64,000 nucleotides of DNA from Owenia fusiformis (taxonomy: Eukaryota; Annelida; Polychaeta; Sabellida; Oweniidae), in NCBI GenBank assembly GCA_903813345.2, contig CAIIXF020000001.1, positions 58,512,270 to 58,576,269 of the forward strand. Direction: 5' to 3'. The notes under the pieces are model-generated. The model was not told the origin of the DNA. It saw only the letters and a list, made by a program, of their open reading frames with translations, and did not search any database. This document shows positions 57,501 to 64,000 of this stretch, piece after piece. A program made the position numbers and the translations under genes. How positions within the stretch are numbered: position 1 is the stretch's first letter; every line of letters starts with the position of its first letter.

Positions 57501-59690
57501 TTCATCAGCAAGATTCTGTAATAAGATTTTCATTCCTTACTTATTCACCTTTCCAATGGTAAATTAAAACTCTGGTGTACATAGCATCATTCTTTTTACC
57601 TTCATTTGCATTAATATACATTAAAGGAACTTATTATGCATAATGTAGTATTTTTATGTCACCACCAAAAAGTAGTGACATATTGTTATGGTCTCTGTTT
57701 TTGTGACGGTGGTTGATGATCGGCGGTTGGTGTCTGTAACAAATTGTGGTGACATTTTGTATGTTAATGTATTAACATTAACATTATTATTATATTATCA
57801 CAGGCTGGTATCGAAATATTTGTCCGCTGTGACGGAGCATGCTATTTTTTACAAAAACACTAAGAATACTTCACGATTTATTTTTTAACTCATATCTTTC
57901 GTTATACCATACAAAATTACTTACTCCATGCAATGGATATATCATTTGCGGGTAACTTTCACTTCTGTTTGAAGTCCAATTACGCTGGGAAGAAAAGCTA
58001 TTGAAAATGGCGCCGGAGTATCATACTTCAAAATGTACCATTTCTTGTTTAACTTTCTAATGGCACGATATAGTGACACGATAATATTTACACATGGTTT
58101 CAGCATAACTATGAAGGTATAAATGAGATGTTGATGTATTTGGTCTTTTTAATTCTTTTATAAAAAATAATGTTTAATTTTTTTGTCCGCTGTGACAGAG
58201 CAGTTGCAAATGTGAACTGCGAGAATGCTCCGTCACAGCGGACAAAAAATATTAATATTATTTTTTATAAAAAAAATTAGAAAGACCCAATGCATTAATA
58301 TCTCATTAATACATTCAGAGATATGCTGAAAATATATGTATATATTATTAAATATGTGATAAACAAAGATTATGTAGTTAGTAGATATTAATGTATTTAT
58401 TTATTTTTTAGAAACTACTACATTGTATCTTATGCTATATGGGCAATGATTTAGCCTATGTGACAAATTATTGATCGACAGTCATTTGACATAACTATAT
58501 GTGCAATACTTCTAATATACATGTATGAAACGTCTCTCATAAGCCGCACTGGCTGGGGCAGTGTTTTTATTATGACATTTTAGTACTATTAGTATCTGTA
58601 AAATAAATCTGCTGTGAGACGAAAATAAATAAATAAATAAATAAATAAATTATCGTGTCACTATATCATGCCATTAAAAAGTTAAAAAAGAAATGGTTCA
58701 TTTTAGAGTTTGATACTCTGGCGCCGTTTTCAATAGATTTTACTCCTAGCGTTATTGGACTTCAAACAGTAGTGAAGGTTACACGCAAATGATATATCCA
58801 TTGCATGAAGTAAGTAATTATCTTTGATATAACGATACATATGAGTTAAAAAATAAATCGTGAAGCATTCTTAGTGTTTTTATGAAAAATAGCATGCTCC
58901 GTCACAGCGAACAAATCTTTCGATACCAGCCTGTGATTATGTATGTTATTTAGAATATAATTAATTATTTAGAATATAATTAATGAATGATCTCAGATAT
59001 GCCTTAGATCAGGATCTAATATTAGTTTTATATTTCAAGTAACAATGGTCAATAAAGTTTTTAGTTTTATTCTATTGCAAGTTCAAGGGACCTGTTTAAG
59101 TGGATTGACTTTACAGAGTAGTCTAGAGGACTTTATGAGTGTGGATTTTCGAGTATGAATTGAAAATTCAAATATCTTTTATTTGCATTAGTACTTTTCT
59201 AACTGGTGCACATTAAGTTTCATTGCTTGCTGTATTTGCTAACTATTAAACTGAATGACTTATCATTTAGAAGCACCTCCTTATGGTCATGCGAATGTCC
59301 ATTAGAATGTGAGAGAGGTATATAATGTTCAGAGTGCTGCTTTATGTCTCTATTGGGATTCCAAATGGATACGTACTATTAAGAGTATTTCATTGAGTTC
59401 TCATACAAATAGACATTAATAGAAGTTGTGTTCATTCAGATAAGACCATATCATTCCAGGTGCATTAGCTTTCCAAGAGAATTCTTTATTTTTTTGCATT
59501 GAATTTGTTTTCCTTTACCTAAGATGCTTTAAAACACGATTGTTGATTATCCATGTATTTTTGGACATTCTTGAAGTAAACAATTCTGATTGTTAACCTC
59601 TCCTATATTTACAGGTCAGCTCTCAGCAAGACCTACTGACACATCTAGAAGCTGAAAATGAGGAACTGAGCCGAGATAAATACCAAATAG
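45268..59690 (+). CDS. GNAT-like N-acetyltransferase gene, most complete copy (3' end beyond window)
   Basis: Exons 45268-45531, 47560-47695, 48112-48541, 48822-48986, 49455-49542, 49850-49974, 50393-50451, 51055-51124, 51415-51499, 59615-59690 give 499 open codons. Regions: N-terminal 1-133, no known domain seen; 134-290, low-complexity, Ser/Thr/Pro then acidic (TEDEDEDDD, SEDDEED), with a basic RKRAKKAK patch near 140 that could be a nuclear signal; GNAT fold about 290-425. The GNAT acetyl-CoA loop is Q351-K-W-G-I-G356 and motif B is N381-SAIDFFERYGF392. A predicted coiled coil follows 447 (YQAQASCLQRMRHEIIHLRA, LTHLEAENEELSRD). Substrate unknown; I do not recognise an orthologue. Confidence 0.85.
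45605..46556. repeat. TA-flanked MITE of intron 1, split by a younger MITE (unit 3)
   Basis: Same GAGTCC ends as the 306-bp copies, but interrupted at an internal TA by the 644-bp element 45819-46462. A nested insertion. Confidence 0.85.
45819..46462. mobile_element. 644-bp MITE private to unit 3, with iterated 'gttcggaattaccccc'
   Basis: Ends GAGTCAATACGTC and GACGTACTGACTC, flanked by TA; the empty site 'acattatgaata' is present in units 1 and 2. The interior repeats a motif close to 'tgttyggaattaccccc' five times (about 46003-46280). Confidence 0.93.
47560..47695 (+). CDS. GNAT gene exon 2 (unit 3)
   Basis: Acceptor tacatttag, donor gtacag; 45 codons plus one base. Encodes VSNRELLHAVIGLYDVSLSE and a WARTAILLRDTK helix. 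Identical in all three units. Confidence 0.85.
48112..48541 (+). CDS. GNAT gene exon 3, low-complexity acidic region (unit 3)
   Basis: 430 nt. Ser/Thr/Pro/Gln-rich (SQSPVTTPTPQTASS) with an acidic end (SDTEDEDEDDD) and a basic N-terminal cluster. Unit 3 begins to diverge inside this exon at about 48341. Amino-acid changes are Ser to Thr in 'ENTS(S/T)DND' and Asn to Asp in 'CKFA(N/D)C'. Confidence 0.85.
48822..48986 (+). CDS. GNAT gene exon 4, start of the acetyltransferase fold
   Basis: Encodes the acidic end SEDDEEDFS, then GINTFLECVRERRQVRDNHV and the beta-strand NRVVAAATFEKAF. Five substitutions against units 1 and 2 in 165 bp, one of them amino-acid changing (Ile to Val). Confidence 0.85.
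49455..49542 (+). CDS. GNAT gene exon 5, acetyl-CoA binding motif A
   Basis: Encodes NHLTVIAVRKRYQKWGIGRY: the beta-4 strand followed by the Q-x-x-G-x-G pyrophosphate loop of GNAT enzymes. The encoded residues are identical in all units. Confidence 0.88.
49850..49974 (+). CDS. GNAT gene exon 6, motif B
   Basis: Encodes YDVIVVHADNSAIDFFERYG and FTDDVVLNSKW, matching the GNAT motif B pattern in which an Asn and a 'FFE.YGF' helix-strand contact the cofactor. Donor gtatgt here; gtttgt in units 1 and 2. Confidence 0.88.
50393..51499 (+). CDS. GNAT gene exons 7-9 (unit 3)
   Basis: Exons 50393-50451, 51055-51124, 51415-51499. Exon 7 completes the fold (ELADQYTNCTLMCYMPPFTG). Exon 8 is a short linker (GKSDPALDIVAMEKELASW). 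Exon 9 starts the coiled coil. Exon 9 ends in phase 0. Confidence 0.85.
51598..51730. repeat. Local tandem duplication in intron 9, unit 3 only
   Basis: 'aatacattggttat(a)atcatctcaatattttcatctacat.cc.ttggcggacatcacc' occurs twice in a row with small differences. Units 1 and 2 have it once (26714 and 38557). Confidence 0.8.
55627..55804. repeat. CAGTAAAACCTGT-type MITE
   Basis: Ends CAGTAAAACCTGTC and AAGTTTTACTG, flanked by TA. The interior repeats 'tagtgaacacct' three or four times. 178 bp. A relative lies at 60091-60289, and a half-copy at 56655 begins cagtcaaacct. Confidence 0.85.
56690..57240. repeat. Dispersed repeat with internal ~125-bp direct repeats
   Basis: Starts 'ttatcccattgaacaaagtttggagggatatag' with 'cgcctccgtccgtccatc', like the copy at 61205. 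Inside, 'cgattttgttcat.tt.gatatgtgaatact', 'cacactgtctaatgacacttt' and 'ccattttgaaaaatggc' repeat in two to three units. Element class unknown. Confidence 0.7.
57655..57765. repeat. Dispersed repeat, second copy of 12862-12960
   Basis: See the copy in the annexin intron. It ends a few bases before the palindromic element. Confidence 0.55.
57799..58935. mobile_element. 1.1-kb palindromic element with nested insertion
   Basis: Ends CACAGGCTGGTATCGAAA and TTTCGATACCAGCCTGTG, flanked by ATTAT. Arms of about 410 bp mirror each other to a centre near 58210 (gcagtt/aactgc). The 14-mer 'tccgctgtgacrga' or its inverse occurs four times, at the outer and inner ends of the arms. The right arm is split by 58349-58650. 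No ORF. Non-autonomous foldback transposon. Confidence 0.88.
58349..58650. mobile_element. (AAAT)n-tailed retroposon inside the palindrome
   Basis: About 300 bp that breaks the right arm and has no partner in the left arm. It ends in six to seven AAAT units directly before the arm resumes at 'tatcgtgtcac'. The tail points to a SINE or a truncated LINE in plus orientation. Body (gccgcactggctggggcag, tctgctgtgagacg) not assigned. Confidence 0.7.
59615..59690 (+). CDS. GNAT gene exon 10, coiled coil (single copy)
   Basis: Acceptor ctatatttacag, donor gtgagt; 25 codons plus one base. Encodes SSQQDLLTHLEAENEELSRD in heptad-like spacing, continuing the coil begun in exon 9. It is the only GNAT exon outside the triplicated units. 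Confidence 0.8.
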
Positions 59691-60090
59691 GTGAGTGTGC
59701 TTATATTTCTCTTTAAATCTGAATTAAAGTGTCATTTTAGTAATTTCCGTTTGTTCTCACTAAAATAGATTTATTTGGTATTGCTAAGTAAGAATAGTGT
59801 TTGAACAGACTCACAACTTATTCTGATTGTTCATTAGTGGCAAAATAAGATTTCCTGGTGAAAAACAAGACGTCACAAACAGAACCACTTAATGGCACTT
59901 CAAACCTAACTGTGTAGGGTAATCGGAATCAAATCAAATACAGCACAGTGGTCGCAAATTATTTTTCCACAGCAATGACCTATGGAGATTTATATGAGCG
60001 AAGTCCTTTGTTTCTACAGCTACAAATTTGCCACTAGTAGTGGCCTATATATCTACCTAGTCCCATGATCTTTCCAACAAGATTGAAATA

Positions 60091-60289
60091 CAGTAAAACC
60101 TGTTTAGTCTGAACATTATTGGGAATGGCCAAAAGTGTTCAGATTACCAGGTGTTCATATTTCAAGTTTTCTTTAATATGAACACCTTCTTTTAATATAG
60201 TCAATGAGAGATAACAAAGAACCAAGAAAAAGTGTTCACATTGAGAGGTGTTCGGATTAGAGAGGTGATCAGATGTACAGGTTTCACTG
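60091..60289. repeat. CAGTAAAACCTGT-type MITE, second copy
   Basis: Ends CAGTAAAACCTGT and ACAGGTTTCACTG next to TA. The interior carries 'gtgttcaga' and 'gaggtgttcgga' motifs. 199 bp. Confidence 0.85.
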
Positions 60290-61204
60290 TATAGGCAAAT
60301 CACAGAGAGCATTATAGTATTTACAATTTCTCGCCTCACTTTATTGTAGATAATGCATTTAACGCAGATTGGCAATTTCTTTTATTATAAGATGTTGGCT
60401 GACTTTATTACGTGTAAAATATATTGAAGAAATGCCAGAGGCATACTGAGATTATTATATGGCGCTGAAAGCCAAATGAAGTCTTTAATTACGATGTTTT
60501 AATGTTCATTTTACGTCAAAGACAGTTTGTCAAATTGAGGTAATGTTCATTGTTATCGGAATTGTTAATTAGAATTCAAAGAAAAAAGCCACATTCTGAA
60601 CATAAAGGGAGATTGTATGATAGAGTTCTAACCACTCATAGAACTTGGTTTTCTTGATGACGGGATATTTCCTTGTAACGCAGTTTTCCTGTCTATTTCA
60701 GAATTGTCGTTGCATATAATCCAAACAGAATTACCTGTCAAATAAAGTTAATTATAAAGTGCTTTAGTAAATGAAATATTTATAAATAAGTGAGCAATTT
60801 ATTAAACACAGTGTGACAATGTAAGACTACCCTGAAATTCTATTGGCAAGTTGCTCTACCCTCTGAGGATGACAGACAACTATGCAGCTTTGATGTTGAT
60901 CTTAATAATCTCACATGGGTCTTTATGGGAGTTTGAATGCAAATATAGCAACTGTGATTTTTTAACTACACTGAGTGAATATGCCCTCCAAATCAAAGTT
61001 ATATCTAATTAAAGAGTAAGCCAAAGTTTTACCATGGAAATACAAATCAAAGATGACGTAGATCCCTCATAGATGGCCATGACAAGTACCATAGGTTTAA
61101 TGTTGCTTAGCAACCGTATTATTACACACTATAGTGGTTTCTATTGTAATTCTGTATTTGCATCTCACAGTTCTCCTAATTATAATCCACATGTAATGTA
61201 CATG

Positions 61205-61570
61205 TATTTATTATCCCATTGGACAAAGTTTGAGAGGGATATAGAGAAGCTGTCCATCCATTCGTACATTTGTTCATCTGTCTGTCTAGGGAATAACTGA
61301 AAAATAATGGTTGATGAATTATTTTCAAGTTTTATAGGCTTATGCCTTATGTCCTCTGCTTCAGAAGGAATTTTCAATATGGCCGCTCCATTCAAAATGA
61401 CCATCATTTTTCAGAAACTGTAATCTTTGATAACAAACGACAAATACTATTCCAGTGACCAAATTTAATGCAGATCTCATTTGCTGATGCCTGAAGGACA
61501 TAGGAGCTCTGTTTAAGAAATAAATTTTCAAGATGGCCACTGGATTGAAAATGGGTGCCATTGAAGAGCA
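61205..61570. repeat. Dispersed repeat related to 56690-57240
   Basis: 'ttatcccattggacaaagtttgagagggatatag' with 'tccatccattcg', then 'caatatggccgctccattcaaaatgaccatcattttt' and a second 'caagatggccactggattgaaaatgggtgccatt'. Confidence 0.65.
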
Positions 61571-62542
61571 CATATCATTTGTGTATATTTAAAGATTTAA
61601 ACCCAGGGGACTCAGTGCAATGTGGACTGAATCATTCCTCAAAAAGGTGTTATTTCAACCTTTGCATGAGATGCGCAGCATCCAAAATAACGTCTGAGTA
61701 GAATGAATCAGCCACAATGCATCAAGTCTCAATCACCTGAAAGACACAAAATCAGTAAAAGAACATGAAACTTTTTTCAAGGGTCAAGTTAGCAAAGCAT
61801 CATTTCAATCTGTAGAGTCAAGTTGTCTCCTTGACAACCATTCAATGAATGACCTTGGGTTGGTTATTGGTTATATAATTCAGTGCAGTTATATGAAATA
61901 CTTTGTTCGGATTGGCTAGAATCGGACATACCTTGCCTAGGAAGAGGAAAAAATATTACTGTATTTCTGCCTGGTTATTTCTATCATGTTATGTTTAAAA
62001 TGAATGATTTGATAAAATATGTTTTGTTTGGTGGGATTTGCTACTCTGTGGAGTTGCTGTTTTCTCTAGCAGTTCAAGTGATGAGAACATCTGTGTTACA
62101 ATATTAAGTGCTCTAATTACCTTATAAAGTGAGATTCCTGCACCTACCAATTGATAATAATAAGAATGATAGTATTCGCATCCTGGATGATATAAATCTA
62201 ATAATTATCTTACTTTGTGAAAAGAGCAGAACAATAGAGAATATGGCAATTATTTCTTATCCTCAGACAGGCTATGTTCATTAACATCAGAATGTTGCTC
62301 TGTTGAGTCATTGGTTTCGCATTTTTATCATTTCGTCCAAATTTAAGTCAAAATTCCACTAGTATTTTCACTAGTGCTTTGCCTTCCATTATCAGTTTTA
62401 TCATCAAATCGTGGAAAATTTATTCCTTGGAAATCCAATATGTTGAAACTGCTCTTTTTGAAATTCTGTTATACAGAACAGTACAGTACCGCTTTCAAAA
62501 ATAAGGGGAATTGGAAAAACAAAATCTTTAGTTTTCATACAT

Positions 62543-63310
62543 TCATGGTTTTCTGAGTACCTTAATATGATAGCCTTATGTTTTTTTGAGTACCCTAATA
62601 TGGTAGCCTTATGATCTCCTGAGCACCCCAATATGGTAGCCTCATGGTTTTCTGAGTACCTTAACCCTTTCACGATGATAGGCTCCATATGGAGGTACCC
62701 ATATGGAGCCCTATTATGTAATACCTTTCAGGATGATAGGCTCCTTTTGGCACCATTATTTTTATTGATATACATCAATGAAATGACCATATCTTCAGTT
62801 CTATTCAGTATTTTTACACCAAATCGTTAGAAGTTGTTGAAATGTGACAATCCTTTTTAAAAATTGTATTTAAGTGATAAAATTTAAAGCATAGGTCCTG
62901 GGGTAATTTGCAGCTTTTTCCTAAAACTGCTCTTACCTATCCGTCACCGGGCCAACATTTTCCTTTTATATTCACGTCGGGAAAGGGTTAATATGGTAGC
63001 ATTATGGTTTTCTGAATACCTTAATATGGTAGCCTTATGGTTTTCTGAGTACCCCAATATGGTAATTTTATGGTTTTCTGAGTACTCTAATATGGTAACC
63101 TTATGGTCTCCTGAGCACCCTAATATGGTAACCTTATGGTTTTCTGAGTACCCTCATATGGTAGCCTTATGGTCTTCTGAGCACCCTAATATGGTAACCT
63201 TATGGTTTTCTGAGTATCCTAATGTGGTAACCTTATGCTTTTCTGAGTACCCTAATATGGTAGCCTTATGGTTTTCTGAGTACCCTAATATGGTAACCTT
63301 ATGGTCTTCT
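62543..63310. repeat. 33-bp minisatellite in two blocks
   Basis: Consensus near 'aatatggtagccttatggttttctgagtaccct'. About 3.5 units lie at 62543-62664 and 9-10 units at 62988-63310. Units vary mainly at gtagcc/gtaacc and ttttct/tctcct. The array is open in one frame (MV(A/T)LWFSEYPN) because 33 is a multiple of three; I do not regard it as a protein. Confidence 0.88.
62665..62987. mobile_element. piggyBac-like MITE inserted in the minisatellite
   Basis: TTAA is duplicated at 62661-62664 and 62988-62991. The ends are CCCTTTCACGA and TCGGGAAAGGG. Removing it and one TTAA restores the repeat unit 'gagtaccttaatatggtagc'. 323 bp, no transposase. Confidence 0.88.
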
Positions 63311-63891
63311 TTAAGTTTCTTTTATATATGATTAAGTGAAGGTTATGTGAAAGATGATTCTGTGAAATCGAAATATTGATGATGTAATAAGAAGAAACAG
63401 ACAAAATTCATATTTTTATATTTTCCTTGAAACATTAGTGTTATCGAACTCAACATTAAAAAAAATTAGTTTTAATATGGTAGATTTTCCTCCTGTGTAT
63501 GTACATATAATTAAATCTATTTATTTACTTTAACCTATTACAATACAAATTATTGACACAAGTGCTATAAACAGGACTAAGAAGTGATATATTTTAAGGT
63601 TATCAGATTTTGGGCTTACTATGTCATAAAGTCATCTTTGGAATGAGCATTTTTATGATGATCGCAGACATAAACTCCCTTAGTTATTACAAAGATATAA
63701 TTATAAGAGTTGTTAAACATGGATGTTATGAAATTATGTTGTTGGATCAGTTGATGAACAATGTACTTAAGCCTCGCACCAACGCATGTCATTAATTACA
63801 GTTGCCGTATACAGATAATCAAATCAGTGATTATTTCACTATAAGATCATTTTCTAATCACGTATGAGGATACAGCTTCATGATTTTTCAC

Positions 63892-64000
63892 AATATCTTA
63901 TAGTGCACTATATAATATCTTATAGTGCACTATATAATATCTTATAGCGCACTATATAATATCTTATAGCGCACTATATAATATCTTATAGCGCACTATA
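63892..64000. repeat. 22-bp palindromic tandem repeat at window edge
   Basis: About five units of 'aatatcttatagygcactatat', continuing past the window. Each unit holds the inverted repeat tatagtgcactata. The y is T in the first two units and C in the last three. Confidence 0.9.

Larger units (their letters stand above)
51500..59614. other. GNAT intron 9 (8.1 kb)
   Basis: No exon recognised. It holds a local duplication, a run of mobile-element remnants and the palindrome listed below. Unit 3 homology to units 1 and 2 ends near 54355. The stretch from 54356 to 55620 shows nothing notable. Confidence 0.6.
59691..64000. other. GNAT intron 10, repeats only
   Basis: No next exon recognised before the window ends. 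It holds the repeats listed below. Confidence 0.5.

Noticed and set aside
51500-59614. Search for additional GNAT exons in the long intron
   Set aside because: Several short open frames (for example 52132-52380, 52524-52721) lack paired splice sites, phase fit or similarity to the neighbouring protein.
62993-63331. 112-aa open frame with an 11-residue repeat (MV.LWFSEYPN)
   Set aside because: It is the 33-bp minisatellite read in one frame, inside an intron. It has no splice context and continues out of the array without a recognisable domain.
63892-64000. Possible CRISPR array or the like from regular repeats
   Set aside because: Head-to-tail tandem repeat without spacers, in a eukaryotic genome.
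1-64000. tRNA or rRNA genes
   Set aside because: No cloverleaf A/B-box pair or rRNA-like block was recognised on reading; weak candidates in repeats were not convincing.

Overview
This is intron-rich, AT-rich animal DNA, not a microbial segment. GT-AG exons of two multi-exon genes and one antisense gene can be read through by phase. The rest is introns and intergenic DNA packed with short inverted-repeat elements, one LINE and several tandem repeats. The mix of TA-flanked MITEs, the 'ttatcccattg.acaaagttt..gagggatata' repeat family and an eight-repeat annexin suggests a marine invertebrate. A mollusc (bivalve-like) is my best guess; this is inference, not proof.

Layout. Minus strand 1-975: the first two coding exons of an SLC45-type MFS transporter, running off the left edge. 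Plus strand 5031-18387: repeats 3-8 of an annexin A6-like octad gene (513 readable codons). Repeats 1-2 are not seen. Its last intron holds a 3.7-kb CR1/L2-like LINE (14289-18009, minus strand). The LINE inserted exactly across the 3' splice site: its 14-bp target-site duplication contains the acceptor and the first codon of the exon. The LINE's endonuclease ORF starts with a hydrophobic leader followed by a 2A-like D-I-E-K-N-P-G-P motif.

The main feature is a direct tandem triplication. Unit 1 is 16872-28712, unit 2 is 28713-41026 and unit 3 starts at 41027, with detectable homology to about 54355. Each unit carries the 5' part of the LINE, the last two annexin exons, the annexin 3' flank, and the promoter plus exons 1-9 of a GNAT-fold acetyltransferase-like gene. 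Only unit 3 continues into exon 10 (59615-59690), and the gene runs off the right edge. Units 1 and 2 are almost identical. Unit 3 matches unit 2 up to about 48340, inside GNAT exon 3, then diverges by substitutions and indels. Unit 2 alone carries a 469-bp MITE and unit 3 alone carries a 644-bp MITE.

Consequence. In units 1 and 2 the truncated GNAT gene, whose exon 9 ends in phase 0, is followed on the same strand by the duplicated annexin terminal exons, which begin in phase 0 behind a usable acceptor. The rearrangement could therefore give two in-frame GNAT-annexin-tail fusion genes of about 519 aa, next to the intact parents. Whether the triplication is real or an assembly product cannot be settled from the sequence alone. 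The private MITEs argue that the units are physically separate molecules, which could still include two haplotypes.

The right end (about 53.5-64 kb) is intron with a 1.1-kb palindromic element interrupted by an (AAAT)n-tailed insert, a piggyBac-like TTAA MITE inside a 33-bp minisatellite, and a 22-bp tandem repeat at the window edge.
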